Assembly: GCA_947304065.1 (NCBI GenBank)
Contig: CAMZAI010000076.1
Span: 1-12,086 of the forward strand
Source of the DNA: an uncultured Clostridia bacterium
GTDB lineage: Bacteria > Bacillota > Clostridia > Lachnospirales > Lachnospiraceae
DNA length: 12,086 nt
Reading direction: 5' to 3'
In this document: in pieces, positions 1 through 7,816 of the stretch
Position numbering within the stretch: position 1 is the stretch's first letter
Layout of the letters: every line of letters starts with the position of its first letter
Translations under genes and position numbers: made by a program
Notes under the pieces: model-generated
What the model was told of the DNA's origin: nothing
Seen by the model: the letters and a program-made list of their open reading frames with translations, nothing else
Database searches by the model: none

Positions 1-1532
1 TAGGAGCCGTCGATCAGGCGGTAATGCGTGATCTTTACGGTGGTGCCTGCGCGGTAGGAGGTTACTGCGTTCTTGAGGTCTGTGGAAGTCGTGATGGAGA
101 TTCCGTTGACCGCGGTGATGATATCACCGACCTGGATGCCGCCGTCCTGTGCGGGGCTGCCTTCCACGAAATCGGAAACATACGCACCTACGGGGATATT
201 GTAGGAAGCTGCCATCTCAGCGGTAACGTCCTTGATGTATACGCCGAGGTAGCCCTTTTCATTCTCTGTGAGAGTCTCGCGGGCAGCGAGCTCATCGAGG
301 ATAGCTACGGCACGTGAGATCGGGATCGCAAATCCCATTCCTTCAACGGATTCATCCGAATATTTCGCGGAGTTGATGCCGATCACTTCGCCGTTGAGAT
401 TGAGCAGCGCGCCGCCGGAATTGCCGGGGTTGATAGCCGCATCGGTCTGGAGCAGTGTCATCGTCGTGCCTTCGATCGTAACGTCACGGTCCTTTGCCGA
501 AACATATCCTACAGTTGTAGACTGGCCGTAACCCATCGAATTGCCGATAGCTACTACCATCTGGCCGACCTTGATGCTCTCGGAATCGCCGAGGGTCGCA
601 ATCTTTATCGCCGAAAGGGTATCTGCGGTAAGGTCCTCAAGCTTTACGGAAATAACCGCGAGATCCGCGGAAGCATCCGTGCCCTTGATCACTGCGGAAG
701 CTGTGGCGCCGTCGCAGAATGTAACATTGATGGAGGTCGAGTTCGCGACAACGTGGTTGTTGGTCGCGACCAGGAGCTCACTGTCGGTCTTCTTTAAGAG
801 AATTCCGGAGCCTGCGCCTGCCGACTCGTAAGTACCGAAGAAGCTGGTGTTCAGGAACGTGCAGTCGATCGAAACTATCGAAGGCATCGCGCTCTCAACC
901 ACGGGCGAAACATCGGTCGCCGAGGTATTGATATCGGTGATCAGAGCGGTCGAAGCCACAACATTCGCATCGGAGGTCTTCGAGGTCCTCGAAGCATGTC
1001 CGGACTTTGTGCCGGACGATGTCTCGTATGCAGGTGACGCCGAAGGATTGATCCTGTAGTAGAGCTCGTTGGTCAGCATGAATATGCCGGCCGCCACGAG
1101 TCCGAACAGAGCCGCCGCAAGGATGACCTTGAGGAAGGTCGGCATGTGACGCTGCTTCTTTTCTTTTTTCGGTGCGTCGGGGATCACGGACGCGGTGTAA
1201 GGCTGCTGTACCGGGCCGTTCCCGCCGGGGATGTATCCGTAGCCTGCGGCGTAGCGGGCGTAAGCATCGTTCTGTGCGGTATCTGCAGTATGGTAAGTGC
1301 TGTAAGCGCTGTCCTGTGCGGGAGTTCCGCTGTATGTGCTGCCCTGCCAGGTAACTGTCTCTGCAGTATTTGCTGAAGTGATCTCTACTGTGGTCTCGGT
1401 AGTAGGTTCAGCAGTAGTCTCTGCTGTATCGGCGGGACGGTAGTTATCGTAATTGTTTGCGGTCTCTCCGGTATCGGTGCTGTCGAATCCGCTGTTGTTC
1501 AAATCGTTGTTGTAATTCATATTGTCATCCAT
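1..1532 (-). CDS. htrA: Membrane-anchored HtrA/DegP-type serine protease with PDZ domain (3' end cut by window)
   Basis: This is an envelope quality-control protease that would degrade misfolded or surface proteins outside the membrane. 510 codons are visible, reading from ATG 1532 to the left edge. Seen: a long cytoplasmic N-terminal tail (1-130) rich in Thr, Asn, Asp and Tyr; a basic patch at 122-129 and one membrane span at about 131-154; a Ser/Thr-rich linker (163-210); a trypsin-like domain with triad His260 (ATNNHVV), Asp290 (SADLAVI) and Ser372 (NPGNSGGAL); then a PDZ domain from about 427 (YLGVYIKDV, SPAQDGGIQVGDII), which runs off the window. The start is set by AGGAGG (1540-1545 on the plus strand) 7 nt upstream. 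It is divergent from the sugar transferase. A possible weak -10 (TATATT, 1567-1572) has no convincing -35. HtrA/DegP is certain at family level; the substrate cannot be told. The 130-residue tail is longer than in most HtrA proteins I know. Confidence 0.96.
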   Translation of the reverse strand, partial: MDDNMNYNNDLNNSGFDSTDTGETANNYDNYRPADTAETTAEPTTETTVEITSANTAETVTWQGSTYSGTPAQDSAYSTYHTADTAQNDAYARYAAGYGYIPGGNGPVQQPYTASVIPDAPKKEKKQRHMPTFLKVILAAALFGLVAAGIFMLTNELYYRINPSASPAYETSSGTKSGHASRTSKTSDANVVASTALITDINTSATDVSPVVESAMPSIVSIDCTFLNTSFFGTYESAGAGSGILLKKTDSELLVATNNHVVANSTSINVTFCDGATASAVIKGTDASADLAVISVKLEDLTADTLSAIKIATLGDSESIKVGQMVVAIGNSMGYGQSTTVGYVSAKDRDVTIEGTTMTLLQTDAAINPGNSGGALLNLNGEVIGINSAKYSDESVEGMGFAIPISRAVAILDELAARETLTENEKGYLGVYIKDVTAEMAASYNIPVGAYVSDFVEGSPAQDGGIQVGDIITAVNGISITTSTDLKNAVTSYRAGTTVKITHYRLIDGS

Positions 1533-1625
1533 TTCGATTCCTCCTGTCTGACTTTTTCTGACCTCAAATATAGTCCCGGTTTGTGTTGAAACTGTGAAAA
1601 AAAACGAAAGAAACTGTTAAAAAGA

Positions 1626-1654
1626 TTGTTATTGCAAACCAAATAATGTAGAAT
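1626..1654 (+). promoter_or_regulatory. Sigma-A type promoter of the sugar transferase
   Basis: TTGTTA (1626-1631), a 17-bp spacer and TAGAAT (1649-1654) match the vegetative consensus well and lie 24 bp before the ATG at 1679. The predicted start of transcription is near 1661. This is a pattern match only. Confidence 0.65.
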
Positions 1655-1678
1655 TATCAGCAACAGAGGGGCTTTGGA

Positions 1679-3100
1679 ATGATAAAGGACAATCAGAATA
1701 CATTAAACAAACTCCATATTGTTATAGACGCGGCTCTTATTGTAGCCGCTTATTTCCTTGCCTATCCTCTGCGTTTCTATGTGCTTACCCGTCTGAAGCC
1801 GTTCGCCCTGGCCGAAGGAGAGCTGTTCCTGCCGTTCGAGACCTACGCGCAGAATATCTTCCCTCTGGTGCCGGGATATCTGATCATCTACAACATGTGC
1901 GGCCTGTACCGCCCGAAACGCGGTCATTCGAGCCTGCGGGTGTTCAGCAACCTGCTCGAGGCCAATATCCTGGGCATCTTCTACTTCGCATTCATCCTCT
2001 ACGCGAGAAAACAGCTCGATATCTCACGTTGGTTCTACGTAACGTTCGGCGCGTTGAACATGATATTCGGCACGGCGTTCAGATTCACGGCGATCAGGAT
2101 ACTCAAGGCGATACGAAAGCACGGCCACAACCTAAAGCATGTCCTGATGGTCGGCTACAGCCGCGCGGCGGAGGGGTATATCAGACGACTGAAGGCATTC
2201 CCCGAATGGGGCTACCAGATACACGGCATCCTCGACGACGACATGGCCGTCGGCACCCGCTACAAGGGAGTCGAGGTCATCGGTTCCGAGCTCGATCTCG
2301 AGGAATATATCGAGAATAACGATTTTGACGAGATAGTCATTTCGCTCAGCATCGACGAATACGAGAAACTCGAGCGCATCGTCAGCATCTGCGAGAAATC
2401 GGGCATTCACACGAAGTTCGTGCCCGACTACGGCAATATGGTCTCGACCGTGCCCTACATCGAGGACCTGTACGGGCTGCCGGTCATCAACATCCGCAAC
2501 GTGCCGCTCACGAACACTTTCAACATCGTGATAAAGAGGCTGATCGACATCGTCGGATCTATCGCAGCGCTGGCGATATTCGCGATACCCATGCTCGTAA
2601 TCGCGATCGCGATAAAATGCGGATCGAAGGGCCCGATCATTTACAGGCAGCTGCGCGTCGGCAAGCACGGCAAAGAATTTTACATGTACAAATTCCGCTC
2701 GATGTATGTCGAGGACAAGGAAGAAGAGAAATCCCAGTGGACTCACCGCGGCGACAGCAGGGTAACGCGCATAGGCAAGTTCATCAGGAAAACGAGTCTC
2801 GACGAGCTTCCGCAGCTCTTCAACGTGCTCGCGGGACAGATGAGCCTCGTCGGACCGCGTCCCGAGCGACCGCAGTTCGTTGAGAAGTTCCGCGAGGAAA
2901 TACCGCGCTACATGGTCAAGCATCAGGTGCGCCCCGGCATGACCGGATGGGCCCAGATCAACGGTTACAGAGGCGACACTTCGATCAAGCGCCGCATCGA
3001 TCACGACCTGTATTACATCGAGAACTGGACGCTGGGACTGGATATAAAGATACTGTTCCTTACACTGTTCAAGGGATTTATCAATAAAAACGCGTATTGA
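1679..3100 (+). CDS. Undecaprenyl-phosphate sugar-1-phosphate transferase (WcaJ-like, exopolysaccharide initiation)
   Basis: It transfers a sugar-1-phosphate (glucose or galactose in known members) from a UDP-sugar to undecaprenyl phosphate at the inner membrane face, the first step in building an exopolysaccharide or capsule repeat unit. The 473 residues show the full-length polyprenyl glycosylphosphotransferase layout. There are four N-terminal membrane helices (about 13-30, 58-76, 93-110, 118-140), a Rossmann-like CoA-binding-type middle domain (about 152-262, starting HVLMVGYSRAA), a membrane helix (about 284-312), then the bacterial sugar transferase domain. That domain has GPIIYRQLRVGKHG (318-331), YKFRSM (337-342), the catalytic Asp375-Glu376 in SLDELPQL, VGPRPERP (391-398) and RPGMTGWAQINGYRG (418-432). 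AGAGGGG precedes ATG 1679. No other polysaccharide genes are in view, so the product is unknown. clpX follows after 79 bp with no clear terminator, so read-through is possible. Confidence 0.95.
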   Translation: MIKDNQNTLNKLHIVIDAALIVAAYFLAYPLRFYVLTRLKPFALAEGELFLPFETYAQNIFPLVPGYLIIYNMCGLYRPKRGHSSLRVFSNLLEANILGIFYFAFILYARKQLDISRWFYVTFGALNMIFGTAFRFTAIRILKAIRKHGHNLKHVLMVGYSRAAEGYIRRLKAFPEWGYQIHGILDDDMAVGTRYKGVEVIGSELDLEEYIENNDFDEIVISLSIDEYEKLERIVSICEKSGIHTKFVPDYGNMVSTVPYIEDLYGLPVINIRNVPLTNTFNIVIKRLIDIVGSIAALAIFAIPMLVIAIAIKCGSKGPIIYRQLRVGKHGKEFYMYKFRSMYVEDKEEEKSQWTHRGDSRVTRIGKFIRKTSLDELPQLFNVLAGQMSLVGPRPERPQFVEKFREEIPRYMVKHQVRPGMTGWAQINGYRGDTSIKRRIDHDLYYIENWTLGLDIKILFLTLFKGFINKNAY

Positions 3101-3179
3101 AACAAGGCGCCCGACAGGGTGTCCGTCACCAAAAAATGATGACAGGCACCGGGATTGACAGGCGCCCGGAAAGGAAAAA

Positions 3180-4610
3180 ATGGCAACAGACGACATCATC
3201 AAGGATGACAATAACGAATACGAGGACATTTGCTACATGTGCAGACGTCCCGAGTCGGTGGCGGGCAAGATGCTCAAGATGACCGGGAATATGTGCGTCT
3301 GCCGCGACTGCATGCAGAAGACCTTCGACATGATGAGCGGCGGCGACAATCCGCTCGGCGACATGGGCTTCGGCCTGTTCCCGGGCATGGGCTTCCCCGG
3401 AATGCAGATACAGGACATTCCGAAGAGCCAGCGCCTGCGCAAAAAGGCCAAGCCCGAAACTGCGGGCGCGGCAGGCGGTGAGGACGCTGCGGAAGCGCCC
3501 GTGTTTGACTTCAGGAAGCTCCCGCCCCCGCACAAGATCCGCGAGAAGCTCGACGAGTACGTGATCGGGCAGGACCGCGCGAAGAAGATCATTTCCGTCG
3601 CGGTCTACAACCACTACAAGCGCGTAACGAAGGACGCGGCGGGCGATATCGAGATCGAGAAATCGAATATGCTGATGATCGGTCCCACCGGCTGCGGCAA
3701 GACCTATCTTGTGCAGACCCTGGCGAGGATCCTGAACGTTCCGCTCGCGATCACGGACGCGACCTCGCTCACCGAGGCCGGATACATCGGCGACGACGTG
3801 GAGAGCGTTCTTTCGAAGCTCCTTAAGGCCGCGGACAATGACGTTGAGCGCGCCGAGAGCGGCATCATTTTCATCGACGAGATCGACAAGATCGCAAAGA
3901 AAAAGAATACGACCAGCCGTGATGTCAGCGGTGAATCCGTGCAGCAGGGTCTCTTAAAGCTCCTCGAAGGCGCGGACGTCGAGGTGCCCGTGGGTGCGAG
4001 CAGCAAGAACGCGATGGTTCCGATGACCACGGTCAATACTAAGAACATCCTCTTTATCTGCGGCGGTGCGTTCCCGGATCTCGAGGATATCATCAAGCAG
4101 CGCCTCAGCAAGCAGAGCTTTATCGGCTTCAACGCCGACCTTAAGGATAAATACGACAACGATCCCGACATCCTTGACAAGGTAACGAACGAGGATCTGC
4201 GCGAGTTCGGTCTGATCCCCGAGTTTATCGGACGTCTGCCGATCGTCTATTCGCTCAAAGGCCTCGACGAAGCTATGCTGATCAAGATCATGCGCGAGCC
4301 GAAGAACGCGATCCTGAAGCAGTATCAGAAGCTTCTTGCGCTCGACGAGGTGGATCTCGAATTTGACGAGGATGCGCTCGCTGCGATAGCGAAGAAGGCA
4401 TTGGAAAAGAAGACCGGCGCGCGCGGACTGCGCTCCATTATCGAGGATTTCATGCTCGACATCATGTACGAGATCCCGAAGGACGACGCGATCGGACGCG
4501 TGTTCATTACCGCCGACTACATCGAAGGCAAGGGCGGCCCGAGGATAGAGATGCGCGGCCAGGCGCGGCTTTCGGCTCCGCAGGCGATGCAGATTTCGGC
4601 GGGCGAATGA
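3180..4610 (+). CDS. clpX: ATP-dependent protease unfoldase subunit ClpX, divergent form
   Basis: A hexameric AAA+ unfoldase that feeds proteins to ClpP. At 476 residues it is longer than typical ClpX (about 420). Seen: an N-terminal zinc-binding domain with Cys18, Cys21, Cys41 and Cys44; a long Gly/Met/Pro- and Ala-rich linker (about 46-115); Walker A GPTGCGKT (168-175, Cys where Ser is usual); pore-1 loop GYIGDD (201-206; GYVG is usual); Walker B IIFIDEID (229-236); the ClpP-docking tripeptide IGF (315-317); and sensor-2 GARGLRS (413-419). At the place of the RKH pore loop it reads GASSKNAM (272-279), so the Arg-Lys-His triplet is absent. The start is ATG 3180 after AAAGGAAAAAA. Neither clpP nor tig is adjacent. 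I believe Lachnospiraceae carry such a second ClpX besides the clpP-linked one, from memory only. ClpX family is certain; paralog status is inferred. Confidence 0.95.
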   Translation: MATDDIIKDDNNEYEDICYMCRRPESVAGKMLKMTGNMCVCRDCMQKTFDMMSGGDNPLGDMGFGLFPGMGFPGMQIQDIPKSQRLRKKAKPETAGAAGGEDAAEAPVFDFRKLPPPHKIREKLDEYVIGQDRAKKIISVAVYNHYKRVTKDAAGDIEIEKSNMLMIGPTGCGKTYLVQTLARILNVPLAITDATSLTEAGYIGDDVESVLSKLLKAADNDVERAESGIIFIDEIDKIAKKKNTTSRDVSGESVQQGLLKLLEGADVEVPVGASSKNAMVPMTTVNTKNILFICGGAFPDLEDIIKQRLSKQSFIGFNADLKDKYDNDPDILDKVTNEDLREFGLIPEFIGRLPIVYSLKGLDEAMLIKIMREPKNAILKQYQKLLALDEVDLEFDEDALAAIAKKALEKKTGARGLRSIIEDFMLDIMYEIPKDDAIGRVFITADYIEGKGGPRIEMRGQARLSAPQAMQISAGE

Positions 4611-4612
4611 TA

Positions 4613-4630
4613 AAAAATGCTTGCATTTTT
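4613..4630 (+). terminator. AT-rich terminator-like hairpin after clpX
   Basis: AAAAATGC (4613-4620) and GCATTTTT (4623-4630) are perfect inverted repeats just after the clpX stop, and the second arm itself supplies a T run. The stem is weak and the 2-nt loop must open, so termination would be partial at best. Confidence 0.35.
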
Positions 4631-4666
4631 CATTGAATGACTGTAATACATTAATAATGGTGGGTT

Positions 4667-4672
4667 TATAAT
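4667..4672 (+). promoter_or_regulatory. Consensus -10 box upstream of serS
   Basis: A perfect TATAAT lies 21 bp before the serS ATG, followed by GGAGG at 4681-4685. The hexamers 16-18 bp upstream are poor -35 boxes (for example TAATAC at 4644-4649), so an activator or read-through from clpX may matter. The leader would be only about 15 nt, which leaves no room for a T-box. Confidence 0.45.
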
Positions 4673-4693
4673 AACAATCCGGAGGAAAGTACT

Positions 4694-5974
4694 ATGATCG
4701 ACTTAAAATTTTTACGCGAAAATCCTGAAATCGTTAAGCAGAACATCAGGAACAAGTTTCAGGATGCGAAGCTTCCGCTGGTAGACGAAGTTATCGAGAT
4801 CGACGCAAAGCGTCGCGCTACGCAGCAGGAGGCAGACGATCTCCGCAACAAGAGAAATCAGATCTCGAAGCAGATCGGCGCGCTGATGGCGCAGGGCAAG
4901 AAGGAAGAGGCCGAAGAGGTTAAGAAGCAGGTTGCCGAATTCGGTTCGCGCCTCACCGAGCTTGAAGGCGAACAGGTTAAGCTCGAAGAGGAAGTTACGA
5001 AGCGCATGATGATCATCCCGAACATCATCGATCCTTCGGTTCCGATCGGCAAGGACGACAGCTGCAATGTTGAGCTGGAACGCTTCGGCGAACCCGTTGT
5101 TCCCGATTTCGAGATCCCTTATCATACAGAGATCATGGAAAAACTCCATGGAATAGATCTGGACGCCGCACGCCGCGTGGCAGGCAACGGTTTCTACTAC
5201 CTGATGGGCGACATCGCGAGACTGCATTCCGCAGTTATTTCCTATGCGCGTGATTTCATGATCGACAGAGGATTCACCTACTGCGTACCGCCTTTCATGA
5301 TCAGAAGCGACGTTGTTACCGGCGTTATGAGCTTTGCCGAGATGGACGCCATGATGTACAAGATCGAAGGCGAAGACCTCTACCTCATCGGAACCAGCGA
5401 ACACTCGATGATCGGTAAATACATTGACACCATCGTACAGGAAGATACGCTTCCTCACACTCTGACCAGCTATTCACCCTGCTTCCGTAAGGAAAAGGGC
5501 GCGCACGGCATCGAGGAGCGCGGCGTTTACCGTATCCACCAGTTTGAGAAGCAGGAAATGATCGTCATCTGCAAGCCGGAAGACAGCATGACCTGGTACG
5601 ACAAGCTTTGGAAGAACACGGTTGACCTGTTCCGCTCGCTCGACATCCCCGTAAGAACGCTCGAATGCTGCTCAGGTGACCTCGCAGACCTCAAGGTGAA
5701 GTCCTGCGACGTAGAAGCATGGTCGCCCCGTCAGAAGAAGTACTTCGAAGTTGGTTCCTGCTCGAACCTGGGCGACGCTCAGGCAAGACGCCTTAAGATC
5801 CGCGTAGTCGGCGAAGGCGGCAAGTACTTTGCACATACACTTAACAATACCGTTGTTGCTCCGCCCAGAATGCTCATCGCATTCCTCGAGAACAATCTCA
5901 ATGCGGACGGCAGCGTGAATATCCCGAAGGTTCTGCAGCCTTACATGGGCGGCAAGACCAAGATTGAGCCTTAA
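4694..5974 (+). CDS. serS: Seryl-tRNA synthetase
   Basis: A cytoplasmic class II synthetase that charges tRNA-Ser (and tRNA-Sec) with serine. The 426 residues match the family length. Seen: the N-terminal tRNA-binding coiled coil (about 28-105, rich in Glu, Lys and Gln, with a turn near QGKKEE 67-72); a catalytic core starting about 115; TSEHS (234-238) at the serine-binding TxE position; motif 2 CFRKE...RGVYRIHQFEKQE (263-288); and motif 3 around LNNTVVAPPRMLIAFLEN (383-400) with Arg392. The motif 3 wording differs from the common GLAVGRTL form, so this is a divergent SerRS branch, which I think is frequent in Clostridia. GGAGG sits 8 nt before ATG 4694. gltX follows 13 nt after the stop, so the two are very probably one operon. 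Confidence 0.97.
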   Translation: MIDLKFLRENPEIVKQNIRNKFQDAKLPLVDEVIEIDAKRRATQQEADDLRNKRNQISKQIGALMAQGKKEEAEEVKKQVAEFGSRLTELEGEQVKLEEEVTKRMMIIPNIIDPSVPIGKDDSCNVELERFGEPVVPDFEIPYHTEIMEKLHGIDLDAARRVAGNGFYYLMGDIARLHSAVISYARDFMIDRGFTYCVPPFMIRSDVVTGVMSFAEMDAMMYKIEGEDLYLIGTSEHSMIGKYIDTIVQEDTLPHTLTSYSPCFRKEKGAHGIEERGVYRIHQFEKQEMIVICKPEDSMTWYDKLWKNTVDLFRSLDIPVRTLECCSGDLADLKVKSCDVEAWSPRQKKYFEVGSCSNLGDAQARRLKIRVVGEGGKYFAHTLNNTVVAPPRMLIAFLENNLNADGSVNIPKVLQPYMGGKTKIEP

Positions 5975-5987
5975 GAAAGGAAATATT

Positions 5988-7445
5988 ATGAAAGTTAGAA
6001 GCAGATACGCTCCTTCGCCCACAGGCAAGATGCATGTCGGAAATCTGCGTACAGCGCTGTACGAGTTCCTCATTGCGAAGCATGCCGGAGGAGATTTCAT
6101 ACTGAGGATCGAGGATACCGATCAGGGCCGCTTTGTAGAGGGCGCGACCGATATCATTTACAGGACTCTGGCCGAGGCCGGTCTGGTACACGACGAGGGT
6201 CCCGATAAGGACAAGGGCTTCGGCCCCTACGTACAGAGCGAGCGCGTTAAGTCCGGCCTGTACATGAAGTACGCGAAGCAGCTCGTTGAGAAAGGCGCCG
6301 CATACTATTGCTTCTGCAGCAAGGAGCGCCTTGAGTCGCTGACATCGACCGTCGGCGGCGAGACGATCACCCATTACGACAAGCATTGCCTATCCCTCAG
6401 CAAGGAAGAGGTTGAGGCAAAGCTGGCAGCAGGCGAGCCTTTCGTCATCAGACAGAACATTCCCCGCGAGGGCACCACGACCTTCACGGACGCCAATTAC
6501 GGCGATATCACGATCGAGAATTCGGAGCTCGACGATCAGATCCTGATCAAGTCGGACGGCTTCCCGACCTACAATTTTGCCAATGTCATCGACGATCACC
6601 TGATGGAGATCAGCCATGTAGTCCGCGGCAATGAGTACATTTCCTCAACGCCCAAGTACACCAGGCTGTATCAGGCGTTCGGCTGGCAGGAGCCCACTTA
6701 TGTGCATCTTCCGCTGATCACGAACGAGGAGCATCAGAAGCTCTCGAAGCGCAGCGGACACTCGAGCTTCGAGGATCTGATCGAGCAGGGTTTTGTAGCC
6801 GAGGCCATCGTTAATTTTGTTGCGCTCTTAGGCTGGAGCCCCGCGGACAACCGCGAGATCCTGAGTCTTCAGGAGCTCATCGACGAGTTCGATTACACGA
6901 AGATCAGCAAGTCTCCCGCCGTGTTTGACATGGTTAAGCTCAGATGGATGAACGGCGAGTACTTAAAGGCAATGGATCCCGAGAAATACTATCCGCTCGC
7001 CCTGCCCTACGTGGAGAAGGCTGTGACACGCGACTGCGACAAGAAGGCGATCGCAGATCTGGTAAAGACACGTATCGAGACGCTCTGCGACATCCCGGAC
7101 ATGATCGATTTCTTCGAGGCGCTGCCTGACTACGATGTCGAGATGTACACTCACAAGAAGATGAAGACGAATTCCGAGAATTCGCTGGAGACTCTTCGCG
7201 AGCTGCTGCCTAAGCTTGAGGCGCTCGATTCTTTCACAATGGAGAATCTGCCTGAGCTGGTAGCGAAGTACGTGGAAGAGAAGGGCATCAAGAACGGAAT
7301 CGCGCTCTGGCCTTTGCGCACCGCGGTTTCCGGCAAGCAGATGACGCCCGGCGGAGCCTACGAGATAATGACGATCCTTGGCAAAGAGGAGTCTCTCGCC
7401 AGGATTCGCAAGGGAATTCAGATGTTAGAGAGTTCTTGTAACTGA
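5988..7445 (+). CDS. gltX: Glutamyl-tRNA synthetase
   Basis: A cytoplasmic class I synthetase that attaches glutamate to tRNA-Glu. In many Firmicutes it also mischarges tRNA-Gln for GatCAB to correct; the sequence alone does not settle this. At 485 residues it has the normal length. Seen: the nucleotide-binding opening RYAPSPTGKMHVGN with the HIGH-type box HVGN (16-19); putative zinc ligands Cys108, Cys110 and Cys134; GFPTYNFANVIDDHLM in the acceptor/catalytic part; the KMSKS-type loop KLSKR (251-255); then an alpha-helical anticodon-binding region. An in-frame ATG at 5964 lies inside serS with no ribosome site, while AAAGG (5976-5980) is 7 nt before ATG 5988, so I start there. It is co-transcribed with serS, and a large palindromic element follows directly. 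Confidence 0.97.
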   Translation: MKVRSRYAPSPTGKMHVGNLRTALYEFLIAKHAGGDFILRIEDTDQGRFVEGATDIIYRTLAEAGLVHDEGPDKDKGFGPYVQSERVKSGLYMKYAKQLVEKGAAYYCFCSKERLESLTSTVGGETITHYDKHCLSLSKEEVEAKLAAGEPFVIRQNIPREGTTTFTDANYGDITIENSELDDQILIKSDGFPTYNFANVIDDHLMEISHVVRGNEYISSTPKYTRLYQAFGWQEPTYVHLPLITNEEHQKLSKRSGHSSFEDLIEQGFVAEAIVNFVALLGWSPADNREILSLQELIDEFDYTKISKSPAVFDMVKLRWMNGEYLKAMDPEKYYPLALPYVEKAVTRDCDKKAIADLVKTRIETLCDIPDMIDFFEALPDYDVEMYTHKKMKTNSENSLETLRELLPKLEALDSFTMENLPELVAKYVEEKGIKNGIALWPLRTAVSGKQMTPGGAYEIMTILGKEESLARIRKGIQMLESSCN

Positions 7446-7450
7446 TGCTA

Positions 7451-7623
7451 GTTACGGCGTGAGCGGCAACGAGTAAAACTTCCGGAGACACGCTCTCGCT
7501 TCGATTACGGACGCAGCGCTACATAAGCAGGAGAAGGACACAAAGGAACTGTCCTTCTCCTGCTAAGTATCGGCGTCCTCTACGAGTCCCGGAAGTTTTC
7601 TCTGCGGCGCTCACGCCTGTGAC
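7451..7623. repeat. 173-nt nested palindromic element downstream of gltX
   Basis: Four complementary blocks nest around one centre. GGCGTGAGCG (7456-7465) pairs with 7608-7617, extended by GTTAC/GTGAC at the outer ends with one bulge. AAAACTTCCGG (7475-7485) pairs with 7589-7599, extended by GAG/CTC past one bulge. GGACGC (7509-7514) pairs with 7573-7578. AGCAGGAGAAGGACA (7526-7540) pairs perfectly with 7550-7564 around a 9-nt loop. No T run follows, so it is not a simple terminator. It may be a miniature inverted-repeat element or a structured RNA. No clear target-site duplication was seen and no second copy is in the window. Confidence 0.8.
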
Positions 7624-7816
7624 AAGGATAGTCATAAATAAACATTTCTTTTTATCATTTTAAATCCCATTATCGAAACAAGTGAAGAAGAGAGACTCCG
7701 CAGCACGAGGATCGGAGTTTATTTACGCAGGCGGCTGACAGGCGTCATGCATGGAAATAGGAGATTTGCGCAGGATAAGGAGCGCGTAGAGTTTTGAAAA
7801 AGGAGGGGATAACTAT
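7624..7816. other. AT-rich spacer before the UvrD-like helicase
   Basis: Together with the palindromic element this fills the 371-bp gap between gltX and the helicase. I see no convincing ORF or sigma-A promoter here, only the terminator-like hairpin at 7693-7724 and the helicase ribosome site AGGAGGGG at 7801-7808. Confidence 0.5.
7693..7724 (+). terminator. Possible intrinsic terminator after gltX
   Basis: ACTCCG (7695-7700) pairs with CGGAGT (7713-7718) around a 12-nt loop, and TTATTT follows. The stem is short and the T run is interrupted, so this is a tentative end of the serS-gltX unit. Confidence 0.4.

Noticed and set aside
24..1376. Several plus-strand ORFs at the left end
   Set aside because: The minus strand carries one continuous HtrA frame with triad and PDZ over the whole stretch.
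3155..3160. TTGACA as a -35 box for clpX
   Set aside because: A -10 at the right distance would fall on the start codon, and the bases there do not resemble TATAAT.
2132..3229. 365-residue minus-strand ORF opposite the sugar transferase
   Set aside because: The plus strand encodes all family motifs here; the reverse frame is open only because of the codon bias.
4611..4693. T-box riboswitch before serS
   Set aside because: Only 83 bp separate clpX and serS, and no T-box core sequence or specifier hairpin is present.
7451..7816. Retron-like ncRNA (nested inverted repeats before a gene)
   Set aside because: The following gene is a superfamily 1 helicase, not a reverse transcriptase, and no msr/msd layout can be drawn.
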